The notes: generated from the letters alone by a model not told the origin. Shown: positions 36,466 through 46,522, counted from the first letter of the stretch. The stretch: DNA of 64,000 bases from Paracoccaceae bacterium (GCA_033344815.1 JAWPMR010000001.1:3582136-3646135), one strand, 5' to 3'. Translations and numbers: made by a program.

Positions 36466-38130
36466 TCAGGTCCAAGCCATCCGAGCGGGGTGGTATTCGA
36501 AACCGATATGGTGTTCCGCGCCAATCAGGCCTTCCTTTGAGAAGTTATAAAGCGAGCGCCAGTACGGTTGAATGGTGACGCCCTCATCCTGAACGATGGC
36601 CTCCATTTCCGACATCATAGCGCGGCGTTTTTCGACGTCGGCGGTTGCCAGTGCCACTTCAAGTTTGGCGTCAAAATCGGGGTTCGCCCAGCCGAATTCG
36701 TTCCATGCTTCACCTGAACGATAGGCCAGCGCCCAGATCTGAACACCAAGTGGGCGCGCATTCCAGTTGGTGGACGAGAAGGGATACTTGGTCCAATCGT
36801 TCCAGAATGTCGAACCGGGTAAGATTGTACGCTTCACCTTGATACCCGCATCACGTAACTGTGCTGCTACTGCGTCGGTGGTATCCTTGCGCCATGCATC
36901 GTCGATCGAAAACAGCTCATGCTCAAAATCGCCAAAGCCAGCTTCATCCATCAATGCTTTCGCCCCCGCCGGATCAACTGTGCGCGGAGGCAACTCAGCG
37001 TAATCCGGGTGCATCGGACCCACATGGTGGTTTTCCGCTTCGATTCCGCGTCCACCATAGCCGAGTTCGAGTAGGATCTCATTATCCACCGCCATGGAAA
37101 TGGCCTGACGTACTCGTTTGTCGGCATAGGGTTTTACGCCATCGACTTCTGCCAATTGGTTCGGGCGGATAACGATTGTTGCGGCCGTCGCAATCGAGGC
37201 TTCAACCCAACCGTCGAGAGTGGCGAAGATGTCGATGAAATCGCCCTCGATGGAGTAGAGCGTATCAATCTCTTCGGCTTCAGCGGCCGCAACAAAGGCC
37301 GAAGGATCGGTCCCGTAGTCGATGTATTCAAGACGATCAATGTAGGGTCCGCCAAACACTTCTGTGCCCCACCATGTGTGATCTGGGTTCTTAACCAAAA
37401 CGCCTTTCACGCCCACTTCAAGCGATTCCGGCAGATAGGCGCCGGTACCGACCGGGTTACCGGTCATGTCATCTGCGTTGAAGTCAGCGGGCGTGATGGC
37501 CGCAGGGTAGTCCGCCATCCCGGGGATCAATGTGATGTCGGGTTGCGGCAGCGTCAGCTTGACCGTGTGCGTGTCGACAACCTCGATTGCCCCTTCAATG
37601 GCCTGCCCGGTCGCATCATCGATCAATGTTGCAAAGCGCCCCGCCATTGAATTGCCTTCAAGGCCTTTGTCGCACCAGCCCGCGATGTTACGCGCAACAT
37701 CTTCTGCGGTGAAATCGTCACCATTGTTCCATTTCACACCCTGACGCACATTCAGCGTGTATTCTGTGGCGGTATCGTTGATTTCCCAGCTCTCAAGAAG
37801 TGCAGGTGTGAAACTGCCATCGTTCTCCCAGATCACAAGATACTCCAGCCAACCGCGACTGAAATTCGCGATCTGGCTCCAGTCATATGTACGAGGGTCT
37901 TTGAGTGCCCGGACTTCCATCTGCATGCGTACAGTGCCGCCCATCTGGTGTCCCGCAGCGCGTGCCGGTGGTGCCATGCCGATCATGGCATAGGCTGTGA
38001 CTGCCGTTGCGCCAAATGCGCTTGCAGTCGCCAAAAACTCGCGACGATTTATCGGATCGGTGCCGATTTTCGCAGCTGAATCCACGACGGCTTTTGGTAA
38101 TGGTTTGCCGGTACGTGTGAAAAATGTCAT
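36466..38130 (-). CDS. ABC transporter solute-binding protein, peptide/opine type (SBP family 5)
   Basis: Periplasmic binding protein of 554 residues. A Tat-type signal is seen near residues 26-60 ([13 protein letters not shown], then a hydrophobic stretch to ARAA). The SBP_bac_5 core is recognisable by [20 protein letters not shown] use the ATG at 38130 with GAGGAAG upstream; the open frame reaches further but without Tat logic. No permease or ATPase genes accompany it; IS debris lies directly downstream. It may have lost its operon or may work with a transporter encoded elsewhere. Confidence 0.88.
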   Translation of the reverse strand: MTFFTRTGKPLPKAVVDSAAKIGTDPINRREFLATASAFGATAVTAYAMIGMAPPARAAGHQMGGTVRMQMEVRALKDPRTYDWSQIANFSRGWLEYLVIWENDGSFTPALLESWEINDTATEYTLNVRQGVKWNNGDDFTAEDVARNIAGWCDKGLEGNSMAGRFATLIDDATGQAIEGAIEVVDTHTVKLTLPQPDITLIPGMADYPAAITPADFNADDMTGNPVGTGAYLPESLEVGVKGVLVKNPDHTWWGTEVFGGPYIDRLEYIDYGTDPSAFVAAAEAEEIDTLYSIEGDFIDIFATLDGWVEASIATAATIVIRPNQLAEVDGVKPYADKRVRQAISMAVDNEILLELGYGGRGIEAENHHVGPMHPDYAELPPRTVDPAGAKALMDEAGFGDFEHELFSIDDAWRKDTTDAVAAQLRDAGIKVKRTILPGSTFWNDWTKYPFSSTNWNARPLGVQIWALAYRSGEAWNEFGWANPDFDAKLEVALATADVEKRRAMMSEMEAIVQDEGVTIQPYWRSLYNFSKEGLIGAEHHIGFEYHPARMAWT

Positions 38131-38957
38131 TTTCTTCCTCTCTGTTGCCGCGCGGTGTGAAGGCGCGCATTGCCGAAATTGGGTTCGGCTCGGTGATGCA
38201 GTTTTTCTGCTCTTTTGATGTCCTTTTGCAGACGCCCGGAGTTTGATTCCTAGAGCGTTGGGCGTCAACCCCATCCAAGATCCACAGCTTTGCGCGGGCT
38301 GTTGCAGTAGAACGCCAAGTCATTCGATGAGTTCCTCGAAGGTCGACCGTGAGATTGTTTTCCCGTTCATTCGGGTTGTATCAATAGCTGGCCAATTCCT
38401 GAATCTGCGCTCTATTGGGCGTAAAATTGATGCCCAGTGTCGCTTATGAACCTTGAAAAATATATTGGCCGGATTTCATTCATTTAGCCGTCAAACACGA
38501 AAAACTCTGCCCCAGGAGGCAATCCAAAGCGATTTGAACGCGTTCATCCAAGAAAATTTTTTTGAGAATGTTGTTGCCGGAGTGCCAAATACGGATGGAT
38601 TTGTGGGTTGCGGTCGGAGAGCGAATCTATTCCATGAACAGACTGGCTTTCCAATCTTCGCCGTTAAACGGTGAGACCTTGCGCCATTGAATTTGAAGGG
38701 CGTCAATGATGGCGCGTCGCCAGTATGATCCAAAGGGACGGTATTGCGACCTCGCCGCGTTCGGTATTTTGTGCAACACTTGCGACTGACATCCCCTCGT
38801 ACTGAGCCGCTCGGGCATGGCGCATTGTCTCCTTGAAAGCTTGCCAAGGGTAAACTGCAAGATTGCCAGGCATCAACGCTGCCTGTCGTTTTGCAAGATA
38901 CAGTTTTAATTCCCGTTCGCATCGGTCATGTTCGCGATATTCTACCTTGGGGAGAAC
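38131..38957. other. Gap of about 830 bases, no supported gene
   Basis: No frame has a start, ribosome site and recognisable motif together. Overlapping minus-strand frames between 38491 and 39062 share short protein-like stretches such as LAVYPWQAFKETMRHARAAQ but are broken by stops, so this may be a decayed gene that I cannot name. Confidence 0.5.
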
Positions 38958-39353
38958 ATGATGAAAGCTTTGTCGCCAGATACCATTGCACCCCCATTTG
39001 CCCGATATTCGCATGGTATCGAAATACCTTCGTCGGCGCGTATTGTTCGGACGTCCGGGCAATTGGGATTGGCTGGCGACGGAAGCGTTCCAGAGGGATC
39101 AGAAGCGCAGGCACAGATTTGTTTCGGCAATATCGCGGCAATTCTGGAGGAATCCGGAATGCATGCCGAACATGTCTTTCACCTCAGCGCCTTTGTCACC
39201 GACAGGGCGCATATGGCTGGATATATGCGAGCGAGAGATGCGTATTTATCCGCAGTACAAGTGTTGCCGACGTCAACGCTTGTGATTGTATCCGGCTTCA
39301 CCCGGCCCGAATTCGTGGTGGAAATTGAAGTCTGGGCGGCTTTGGCGCCTTAA
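38958..39353 (+). CDS. RidA/YjgF-family protein
   Basis: Small cytoplasmic protein of 131 residues from the RidA family, whose members hydrolyse reactive enamines or imines. The pattern IVRTSGQLGLAGDG, then QAQICFGNIAAILEESGM, then the C-terminal FVVEIEVWA is typical, although the usual family arginine is in a divergent context (GFTRPEF). The ATG at 38958 has GGGGAGA upstream. Its stop touches the convergent small membrane gene. Confidence 0.88.
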   Translation: MMKALSPDTIAPPFARYSHGIEIPSSARIVRTSGQLGLAGDGSVPEGSEAQAQICFGNIAAILEESGMHAEHVFHLSAFVTDRAHMAGYMRARDAYLSAVQVLPTSTLVIVSGFTRPEFVVEIEVWAALAP

Positions 39354-39571
39354 GGTTCATCCGAGAATTCTTTTCTTACCAGTTTTTTCAGTGTCCAGAC
39401 AAAGGAACCACCAAAGAATACGCCTGCGATGCCGACGGTTTCAAATACGGCAGCTCCCTGCGGCATTCCACGATAGACAAGAGCCCCTGCCAATAACGAC
39501 AAGCCGGCAAAAGAGACGACAAGGCGGAATTGCAACTCCTTCTTGCTCGGGCCGTATTTGTTCATTCCCAA
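39350..39571 (-). CDS. Small membrane protein, function unknown
   Basis: 73 residues with two hydrophobic segments (about 17-35 and 41-58) between a lysine-rich start and a charged end. An in-frame ATG two codons later could be the start. The 3' end overlaps the RidA gene by four bases on the other strand. I do not recognise a family. Confidence 0.6.
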   Translation of the reverse strand: MGMNKYGPSKKELQFRLVVSFAGLSLLAGALVYRGMPQGAAVFETVGIAGVFFGGSFVWTLKKLVRKEFSDEP

Positions 39572-39760
39572 CGGGCCTGTTCCGACGGTGCGCGTTCAGG
39601 CCATGACAATATCACGCAGAAGAATACTGCATCGGCGGAAGCATTGCTTTGCATCCTGGCTATGAAACTCGTTCTCACAGACTTCCTCCTTCCCGGGACT
39701 TTGGTTCCATCGTCAGGCTGTTATCAAACCTATGAGTTAGGTGCATGCCATGTCGCGTCC

Positions 39761-41014
39761 TCATGGAAAGGACGGGGCAGAAACAATTTTGCCACTACAG
39801 ACCCCAAATCCAACCCTGTAACCGTCACCCTGTGCGAGACCCGTCAGGATCACGGTATCGGCATCCGAAAGAAAACTACGAGTTTGTCCATCCTTAAGTC
39901 GAAGCGGTTCATTGCCCCCCCAACTGAGTTCCAGAAGAGATCCGCGTTGATCTTTCTGGGGACCGGAAATTGTCCCGGATCCCAATAGATCGCCGGCGTT
40001 CATAGCACATCCCGAAGACGCATGATGCGCCAACTGTTGCGCTGCTGAATAATACATTTCGCAATAGTTTGTACGTGCAATGACCTCTGGCGCATTCCCT
40101 TCGGTTTCGATCAGAACCGATAGGTCTATGTCAAACAGCGTCGGGCCGCCTTCCTTGAGGTAAGGTAGCAATTCATGCTCTTTTGTCGGCGTGGAGGTCC
40201 GGAACGGATCAAGCGCTGCGGCTGTCACAATCCACGGGCTGATTGAGGTTGCGAAGGCTTTGGCCTGAAAGGGTCCGAGTGGTTGGTATTCCCAGGCCTG
40301 AATGTCCCGCGCGGACCAGTCATTCAGCAGAACATAGCCAAAGATCATCTGATCCGCTTCGGCAACCGTGATCGGCTGACCCATTTGCGTGGACACGCCA
40401 ACAATTGCGCCCATTTCCAACTCAAAATCCAACCGTTGGCTGGGGCCAAAAACGGGATACTCTGCATCTGGCGCTTTGGTCTGACCCAGTGGGCGCCGGA
40501 TCTCTGTACCACTTACGACGACTGTGCTGGCACGCCCGTTGTAACCAATTGGAATATGAAGCCAGTTCGGTGGCAGCGCGTTTTCGGCCCCGCGGAACAT
40601 CGTGCCCACATTGGTTGCGTGATGGCGGTTGGCGTAAAAATCAGTGTATTCCGAAACGACCAGCGGCATGTGCAGGCGCACTTCGCTCATCGGCACAAGA
40701 TGCGGCGCAACGCGCGCCTGTTCCGGTGCATTCTCGATCAGCAACTCAAAAAGACGATCCCGCAAGACCTGCCATACCTCAGGCCCCAATTCCATAAGAT
40801 CGTTCCAATAGGGCAAATCGAATATGGGTGCCTCGCTGATGGTGATCAGCCCGGCCGCTTCCAGAGCTGCCATATCAAGGATCTGATCCCCAATCGCAAC
40901 ACCGCACCGCGCATCATGGGGGTCGTTTGAAAAAACGCCATAGGGGAGGTTGTTCAGCGGAAAGTGTGAGTCAGGATCATTTGCACTTGCGACCCAGCTT
41001 TTTAACAGAGGCAT
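39761..41014 (-). CDS. fahA: Fumarylacetoacetase
   Basis: Cytoplasmic enzyme (417 residues) of tyrosine and homogentisate breakdown, splitting fumarylacetoacetate into fumarate and acetoacetate. The N-terminal domain begins with NLPYGVFS. Metal and substrate motifs include DFYANRHHATNVG near 120-132, DFELEMG near 205 and NDWSARDIQAWEYQPLGPF. The ATG at 41014 shares one base with the stop of the small gene upstream. Downstream partner of hmgA; the isomerase step is not in the window. Confidence 0.95.
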   Translation of the reverse strand: MPLLKSWVASANDPDSHFPLNNLPYGVFSNDPHDARCGVAIGDQILDMAALEAAGLITISEAPIFDLPYWNDLMELGPEVWQVLRDRLFELLIENAPEQARVAPHLVPMSEVRLHMPLVVSEYTDFYANRHHATNVGTMFRGAENALPPNWLHIPIGYNGRASTVVVSGTEIRRPLGQTKAPDAEYPVFGPSQRLDFELEMGAIVGVSTQMGQPITVAEADQMIFGYVLLNDWSARDIQAWEYQPLGPFQAKAFATSISPWIVTAAALDPFRTSTPTKEHELLPYLKEGGPTLFDIDLSVLIETEGNAPEVIARTNYCEMYYSAAQQLAHHASSGCAMNAGDLLGSGTISGPQKDQRGSLLELSWGGNEPLRLKDGQTRSFLSDADTVILTGLAQGDGYRVGFGVCSGKIVSAPSFP

Positions 41015-41130
41015 TAGTCGTCCTTTGGCAGGTGGTCGCGTTTTTTGCGGGCCTGCAGCCAACGAAAGACAACGAAAAGGACGACCATGACGGCGAGTCC
41101 GGACAGAAGATCAAAAAGGGCTGTGGTCAT
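41014..41130 (-). CDS. 38-residue single-span membrane protein between hmgA and fahA
   Basis: A short frame with one hydrophobic segment (about residues 6-23, SGLAVMVVLFVVFRWL) and a basic then acidic tail (RKKRDHLPKDD). It starts 10 bases after hmgA and its TAA overlaps the fahA ATG (TAATG), so translational coupling is likely. No ribosome site of note. I do not know a function. Confidence 0.6.
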   Translation of the reverse strand: MTTALFDLLSGLAVMVVLFVVFRWLQARKKRDHLPKDD

Positions 41131-41140
41131 AGCTCTGTTT

Positions 41141-42502
41141 CTATTTCTTACCGGGGCTGCCGTCGAACTTTTTCTCAAGACTCTCCCAGCAATCGATATA
41201 GTCATCCTGTAAGGGGGCTTCTTTGGCGGCAAACTCGGTCAGATGCTGGGGAAAGCGTGTCTCGAACATGAACGACATGGTGTTGTCCAGTTTTTCCGCT
41301 TTGAGATCCGCGTTTGAGGCACCTTCAAAGGCGTTTTTGTCCGGCCCATGGGGCAGCATCATATTATGCAAAGACATGCCACCTGGCACGAAACCTTTCG
41401 GTTTGGCATCGTACTGGCCATATATATTGCCCATCAATTCGGACATAATGTTCTTGTGATACCATGGCGGACGAAAGGTGTTTTCGGCCACCATCCAGCG
41501 TTCCCGGAACAGGACAAAGTCGATATTTGCGGTTCCCTCGACGCCCGAAGGTGCGGTCAACACTGTGAATATTGACGGATCTGGGTGATCAAACAACACG
41601 GCGCCAACTGGGCAATAGGTACGAAGATCATATTTCACCGGGGCGTAATTGCCGTGCCATGCCACCACATCCAGCGGGCTATGACCGATCTGCGTTTGAT
41701 GAAACTGACCGGCCCATTTTATGGTCACGGTTGAAGCTATCTCACGGTCCTCAAAGGCGGCGACGGGCGTTTTGAAATCCCGCCGGTTGGCCATACAGTT
41801 GGCGCCAATGGGTCCGCGTCCGGGCAGGTCAAACTTCTGGCCGTAGTTTTCGCAAACAAATCCACGCGCCGGGCCTTCAAGAACTTCGACGCGGTAAACC
41901 AATCCGCGTGGCAGGATCGCGATTTCCTTTGGTTCCAAGTCCATTACGCCAAGCTCGGTGCAAAAACGCAGCCGACCTTCTTGCGGCACGACCAGTAATT
42001 CGCTGTCGGCGGAGTAGAAATAGGACTCCACCATAGACTCTGTGACCAAATAGATATGTGTCGCCATGCCGACCTGCGTATTCACATCGCCTGCCGTGGT
42101 CATTGTGCGCATGCCGGTCAACCACGTCAGAGACGCGCCGCTATGCGGCACCGGATCCCACCGATACTGACCCAGAGAAATGATGTCTGAATCGATGTGT
42201 GGCGCGGATTTCCAATAGGGCAGATTGATCTTTTCGTAGCGATGGGAATGTTTCACGGAAGGACGAATACGGTAGCACCACGTGCGTTCGTTTTGATGGC
42301 TTGGAGCGGTAAAAGCGGTTCCCGAAAGCTGTTCACCGTAAAGGCCGTAATTGCATTTTTGCGGACTGTTCATGCCCTGCGGCAAGGCACCGGGCAGGGC
42401 TTCGGTTTCAAAATCGTTTCCAAAGCCGGACATGTATTCATTGGAAATGCCGGAGACCTCTGAGGCTTGCGTCATGCCATTTGAATTTACTTGCCGGTTC
42501 AT
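41141..42502 (-). CDS. hmgA: Homogentisate 1,2-dioxygenase
   Basis: Iron(II) ring-cleavage enzyme (453 residues) converting homogentisate to maleylacetoacetate. Family blocks: [19 protein letters not shown] at the N-terminus and, late, [20 protein letters not shown], whose His and Glu are iron ligands. The ATG at 42502 has GGGAG seven bases upstream; a TTG at 42520 and an ATG at 42475 are less likely. Divergent from a MarR regulator. Confidence 0.95.
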   Translation of the reverse strand: MNRQVNSNGMTQASEVSGISNEYMSGFGNDFETEALPGALPQGMNSPQKCNYGLYGEQLSGTAFTAPSHQNERTWCYRIRPSVKHSHRYEKINLPYWKSAPHIDSDIISLGQYRWDPVPHSGASLTWLTGMRTMTTAGDVNTQVGMATHIYLVTESMVESYFYSADSELLVVPQEGRLRFCTELGVMDLEPKEIAILPRGLVYRVEVLEGPARGFVCENYGQKFDLPGRGPIGANCMANRRDFKTPVAAFEDREIASTVTIKWAGQFHQTQIGHSPLDVVAWHGNYAPVKYDLRTYCPVGAVLFDHPDPSIFTVLTAPSGVEGTANIDFVLFRERWMVAENTFRPPWYHKNIMSELMGNIYGQYDAKPKGFVPGGMSLHNMMLPHGPDKNAFEGASNADLKAEKLDNTMSFMFETRFPQHLTEFAAKEAPLQDDYIDCWESLEKKFDGSPGKK

Positions 42503-42538
42503 CGTGCGCTCCCTTGCCAAGACTTCGCGTGGTTGTAA

Positions 42539-42556
42539 TAGTTGTTTTTGTAACTA
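42539..42556. promoter_or_regulatory. Candidate MarR operator in the hmgA promoter gap
   Basis: Inverted repeat TAGTT-N8-AACTA lies in the 61-base gap between hmgA and the MarR gene; a direct repeat TTGTAA with 15-base spacing overlaps it. The size suits a MarR dimer. Confidence 0.5.
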
Positions 42557-42563
42557 ACAAGAG

Positions 42564-43037
42564 ATGCGCATGTCTAGGATCGAAAAAGACGGTTTTGATT
42601 TGGAAGATTTCCTGCCTTATCTGCTTAATCAGGCCGCCGAAACCAGCAGTCTGGAGTTTCAGCGTATCTACAAAGACCGCTACGGGATGCTGCGCACGGA
42701 ATGGCGGGTGCTTTTTCACCTTGGTCTTTATGGGAGCATGACCGCAGCCGACATTGTCAAATCCGCGAAGATCCACAAGACCAAGATCAGCCGTGCGGTC
42801 CTGAGGTTGGGGGAGCGCCGCTTTTTGATACGCACACGTGACGTCAAGGATCGCCGTGTCGAGCATCTGAGCCTCACACCACGCGGTCAGGCGGCATATG
42901 TGGACCTGCGGGGCGTGGCACAGCGCTATGATGCGACTTTGTGCGCTCAGTTTGATGCCGATGAGTTGGAAGTTCTGCGCAAGGCTTTGCGGGCATTGGC
43001 GCAAATGCCGATGGCGCGGGCTGTAAAAGGCCCGTAA
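42564..43037 (+). CDS. MarR-family regulator, probable repressor of homogentisate genes
   Basis: DNA-binding protein of 157 residues with the MarR winged helix (AADIVKSAKIHKTKISRAVLRL, then RDVKDRRVEHLSLT in the wing). It is divergent from hmgA-fahA with a 61-base gap holding a palindrome, which suggests control of those genes with homogentisate as a possible ligand. A second ATG two codons later is possible. Confidence 0.85.
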   Translation: MRMSRIEKDGFDLEDFLPYLLNQAAETSSLEFQRIYKDRYGMLRTEWRVLFHLGLYGSMTAADIVKSAKIHKTKISRAVLRLGERRFLIRTRDVKDRRVEHLSLTPRGQAAYVDLRGVAQRYDATLCAQFDADELEVLRKALRALAQMPMARAVKGP

Positions 43038-43047
43038 AGGGCCTTTC
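43026..43047. terminator. Hairpin between the MarR gene and the exported spondin-like gene
   Basis: AAAGGCCC pairs with GGGCCTTT around a five-base loop and covers the MarR stop codon. A-rich and T-rich flanks on the two sides suit a bidirectional terminator for the two convergent genes. Confidence 0.65.
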
Positions 43048-43057
43048 TAGTGGTGCT

Positions 43058-43885
43058 TCAGCTGCGCTGTTTGCGGCGACGATGACCCCATCCGAGAAGT
43101 CCCAGCGCGCCCAAAAGAAGTGGTGCGCTTGCAGGTACTGGCACCTGCGAAATCTCGATCGTCAGCAAGTTGAAGTTGTCTGGATCCGTTGTGAAATCCA
43201 GAAATGCCGGGTTGAGTGTATCCCCGGTTGCCAACAGCACACCCGGTGCAAAAAGCTCATCTGAAAGCGCAAGGCCTTGCTGGATCAAACCCTCTCCAAC
43301 CGGACTGTCTCCAATCTCAGCGCCCTGAATGAAAGCGGCCCCTTCAAACCCGTTGGCTTCGGTGCCTGCGTCATAGATCTCTGCACCTGTGACGCTGATC
43401 GTTCTGGCGCCGTTGAAATTGCCCGACGCGTCAAAGAGCTGATACGCAAGGGGATTATCGTTGCCAATGAAGTGGTCGTTCGAGGGCAAGAGCATTGAAA
43501 GGAAGGTGAAATAAAGCGCTTCAGTCGCATTGACGCTCAATCTGCCGGATACGCTTTCACCGGGCTGTACCGGGGGAGGGCCAGCGGGTGAACCCAAGAC
43601 CAGCGGTTGGGAAACTGGATCGATGGCACGCCGTTCGGCCGCAATTTCCGAAGGGTTGCCCGTTTCCGCAATTAATTCCAACCCATCAGTGGCGGTTCCG
43701 CCCAGATCAAAGGCATCGAAATTGCCATCATGCAACGCGGTGTACAGCGGCGTGATGGACAAGCCCCCGGTGGCCTGATTGTTTGTCACAGTGATTTTCA
43801 AGGTCGTTGCCTGGGCTGAAACGGCGAAGGTTGTGCCAACGGCCGCAAGGGCCAGAGCCAATAGGTTTCGGTTTATAAATCGCAT
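43058..43885 (-). CDS. Exported spondin-N-like protein with VPxPA-type sorting tail
   Basis: 275 residues. A signal peptide ends near residue 26 (SAQATT). The body resembles the spondin_N domain (ITVTNNQATGGLSITPLYTA, SMLLPSNDHFIGND, EIYDAGTEANGFEGAAF). The C-terminus is VPVPASAPLLLGALGLLGW followed by RRRK, which has the layout of PEP-CTERM/VPxPA-CTERM sorting signals: short motif, hydrophobic helix, basic tail. Such proteins are anchored or exported by exosortase-type systems. No exosortase gene is in the window. Confidence 0.8.
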   Translation of the reverse strand: MRFINRNLLALALAAVGTTFAVSAQATTLKITVTNNQATGGLSITPLYTALHDGNFDAFDLGGTATDGLELIAETGNPSEIAAERRAIDPVSQPLVLGSPAGPPPVQPGESVSGRLSVNATEALYFTFLSMLLPSNDHFIGNDNPLAYQLFDASGNFNGARTISVTGAEIYDAGTEANGFEGAAFIQGAEIGDSPVGEGLIQQGLALSDELFAPGVLLATGDTLNPAFLDFTTDPDNFNLLTIEISQVPVPASAPLLLGALGLLGWGHRRRKQRS

Positions 43886-44032
43886 TTTTTACTCCTATGC
43901 AATAAGCCTTCCCTGGTGGAAAACTTCGGCACTTTAGGAGCAGGAAATAGTCACGGCGCACTCACACCTGCGTGACACTCTCGTTTCTATTCGTGTTGTG
44001 AAAAAAACTGAAATTTCCGTGAGTTGGGCAGT

Positions 44033-44842
44033 TTAAAAATCGATGGACACACCTGGGAGTTCCAGCGCTTTCATCAAGTCGCGCAGCTCTTGTCGTGCCG
44101 CCACATTTGAAATGTTCAGTTGTTTGACGCCGATGTCCTTGAGGTCAAGCAGCGTCAACCCGCGCGGGAACAGTTCGCGAAACACGACGCGCTCCGAAAA
44201 ACCGGGTGCGATGCGAAAGCCAATACGCTTGGACAGGTTTTTTATCGCACGCTCCATCTTTTCCTTGTTGACCATGCGTTGTGCGCCCATGCGATTGCGC
44301 ACGACGATCCAATCAATGGGGGCAAGCCCTGCCTGCGCGCGTAACTGGCGCGCATTCCAAACCATTTCGGAATAAACCGATGGTCCCAGAATCTGGTCGC
44401 CGGAGGAATCTGTCCTTGCCAAAAGGTCAAAATCCACAAAGCTGTCATTGAGTGGTGTGATCAATGTGTCCGCCAGTGAATGTGCAACTTGGCTCAGCCT
44501 CGTGTGTGATCCGGGGCAATCGATCAGAATGAAATCATTGTCCGGTTCCAGCGATGCAACTGATGCTGACAGGCGATGATCATAGATGTTTTCGCCGGGT
44601 TTCAGGCTGTCGGCCGAGATTTCGGGCAACTCGTGCGTGTGTGGGCTGGCAAGCGTGATCCCGGATTTTTCAAGAAACGCCTTTCTGTTTTCCGTATAGC
44701 GCCCAAAGGTGCGTTGGCGCAGATCCAGATCAAGTGCGCTGACCTTGTGACCCATCCGGACCAGCGCCGTCGCCACATGCATGGACACAGTAGACTTCCC
44801 AGCGCCGCCTTTTTCATTACCGACGACGATGATATGCGCCAT
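44033..44842 (-). CDS. mipZ: Division-plane positioning ATPase MipZ
   Basis: ParA-superfamily ATPase (269 residues) that, in alphaproteobacteria, forms bipolar gradients with ParB and inhibits FtsZ assembly. The deviant Walker A NEKGGAGKST is at 9-18, followed by LDLDLRQRTFGRYTENR, which is typical of MipZ rather than chromosomal ParA. ILIDCPG near 109-115 is the Walker B region. It stands alone, with no parB beside it. Confidence 0.9.
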   Translation of the reverse strand: MAHIIVVGNEKGGAGKSTVSMHVATALVRMGHKVSALDLDLRQRTFGRYTENRKAFLEKSGITLASPHTHELPEISADSLKPGENIYDHRLSASVASLEPDNDFILIDCPGSHTRLSQVAHSLADTLITPLNDSFVDFDLLARTDSSGDQILGPSVYSEMVWNARQLRAQAGLAPIDWIVVRNRMGAQRMVNKEKMERAIKNLSKRIGFRIAPGFSERVVFRELFPRGLTLLDLKDIGVKQLNISNVAARQELRDLMKALELPGVSIDF

Positions 44843-45274
44843 TTGCCTGATCCTTTGCCCAGCGGCTTTGTACCGCCTTCTATTGCGCGAGACTATATGT
44901 GGGGTTTAGGGGTTTGGGAAGGTGTGTTACGTTCGATCGTCGTCTAAATGTCGCGAAAACCAGAAGCCAGTAATCAGAGGGTGATTGTGCATCGGCACCC
45001 CGGTCCCTGAAGGTCTAACGCCGCAATTTCGCTTGATCCGCTTCCAGAAATCCTTGCACGCACATGCCGTAGTCAACGCAGGCGTTCCAAATTCATTTTG
45101 CATTTTGGGAGCCTGTTGCCTTCGGGTGCTTGCGGCGCGTGACGGCCCTGCAAAAGAGTAAGCCGGCGCAGGGATGGAACTGCCTATGACTTTCAAAGGA
45201 CGCTTTGTCGAAAAGGTTACTGGACGGGCTGGTGCCCATCAGTGTTCTATCTTTGACGGAAGCAGGAGTGCGGA
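44843..45274. other. Gap of about 430 bases, no supported gene
   Basis: Upstream region shared by mipZ (minus) and the hydrolase gene (plus). Small frames here lack ribosome sites and family motifs. No clear hairpin or operator was noticed. Confidence 0.6.
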
Positions 45275-46102
45275 ATGCGAAAAAGGATATTTTTTCTACT
45301 GGTAGTGCTGTTGGCGAGTTGGTTTCCGCTTTTGGCCGCGGCCGATGATACATGCGGCGCTGCGGAGATACCCTGCAGCGTGTCTTTGGGAACGTACCAT
45401 ATGATAATGCCTCAGGCAGAAACGCCAAAGGGCATCGTGATGCATTTGCACGGGGGCGGGGCGACAGGTCAGGGAATGCTCAAATCCGGTATGGCCCGTA
45501 CGGCTGTGGCACGTGGATATGTTTTTGTCGCGCCAACCGGGTATCATCCGAATGCTCGGTATAAGCGTAACTGGTCGGTACGTGCGGGGACGATGCGCTT
45601 TGATCGAGATGACGCTGCATTTCTGAAAGACGTGCTGGAGGACGTGCGCAGCCGACCAGCTTTAGGCGCTGTGCCATTGCTGTTGAGCGGATTCTCACGC
45701 GGCGGTTCGATGGTCTGGGATATTGCGTGCCAAAGCCCAAGCTTTGCGGAAGCTTATGCTCCTATGGCCGGTGCATTCTGGGATGACCTTCCAGATTCCT
45801 GTGAAGGCCCGGTCAAACTTTTTCATACGCACGGCTGGAATGATCGCACGGTGCCGCTTGAAGGGCGTTCCTTTGGCGGTGGTACGGTTGTGCAGGGCGA
45901 TGTCTGGGCATCGTTGAAACTTTTGCGCGAAACCAATGGGTGCGACAAACGTCAGCCAGAACGCAGCAGCTTCGAGGGGGAATACTGGCTGCGCCACTGG
46001 ACTGATTGCACCTATGGGCAGATAGAGCTCTTGCTGCATCAGGGAGGTCACGGCGCGCCGAAGGGCTGGTCAGCGCGGATGCTCGATTGGTTCGAACAGT
46101 AA
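45275..46102 (+). CDS. Secreted alpha/beta hydrolase, PHB-depolymerase/LpqC-like
   Basis: 275 residues with a signal peptide ending near residue 24 (AAADD). The serine hydrolase elbow is GFSRGGS near 132-138, with an oxyanion-type HLHGGG near 56. An aspartate in GWNDRTVP and a histidine near the end (QGGHGAPKGW) complete the likely triad. Conserved cysteines suggest disulfides. The family includes polyhydroxybutyrate depolymerase and feruloyl esterase relatives; the substrate is unknown. Confidence 0.82.
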   Translation: MRKRIFFLLVVLLASWFPLLAAADDTCGAAEIPCSVSLGTYHMIMPQAETPKGIVMHLHGGGATGQGMLKSGMARTAVARGYVFVAPTGYHPNARYKRNWSVRAGTMRFDRDDAAFLKDVLEDVRSRPALGAVPLLLSGFSRGGSMVWDIACQSPSFAEAYAPMAGAFWDDLPDSCEGPVKLFHTHGWNDRTVPLEGRSFGGGTVVQGDVWASLKLLRETNGCDKRQPERSSFEGEYWLRHWTDCTYGQIELLLHQGGHGAPKGWSARMLDWFEQ

Positions 46103-46245
46103 ATCATCCCGAGCATTGGCTGGGGCATTTGTGGTCACGGACAGGCGCGAACTGGCGTGCTGGAGCCATCGCCAACGTAAAACTGCCAGGCAATCGTCTA
46201 TATGGTTGTGTTCACGGGTTTGCCTGGCATGCAGCGCATAAACAC

Positions 46246-46274
46246 AAAAAAAGGCCGCTCCTGAAGGAGCGGCC
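46246..46274 (-). terminator. Terminator after rpmE
   Basis: On the minus strand GGCCGCTCCT pairs with AGGAGCGGCC around a two-base loop and is followed by seven U. A strong Rho-independent terminator for rplS-rpmE. Confidence 0.9.
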
Positions 46275-46300
46275 CATGTCGATTAAGCAAGGTGTGTGGC

Positions 46301-46522
46301 TTAGAAGCCCAGACCTGCATATTTGTTTTTGAACTTGGAAACGCGCCCACCGGTATCCATCAGACGCGATGTGCCGCCTGTCCAGGCGGGGTGCACGGAA
46401 GGGTCAATATCGAGCGACAATTGATCGCCTTCTTTGCCCCATGTTGATTTCATTTCCACGATGGTGCCATCCGTCATTTTGACGTTGATCGTGTGATATT
46501 CGGGATGTGTATCGGCTTTCAC
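46301..46522 (-). CDS. rpmE: 50S ribosomal protein L31
   Basis: Ribosomal protein of 73 residues. It starts [19 protein letters not shown] and contains HPAWTG and [10 protein letters not shown], all typical of L31. It lacks the zinc-binding CXXC motif, so it is the cysteine-free type. Follows rplS by 12 bases on the minus strand. Confidence 0.95.
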   Translation of the reverse strand: MKADTHPEYHTINVKMTDGTIVEMKSTWGKEGDQLSLDIDPSVHPAWTGGTSRLMDTGGRVSKFKNKYAGLGF

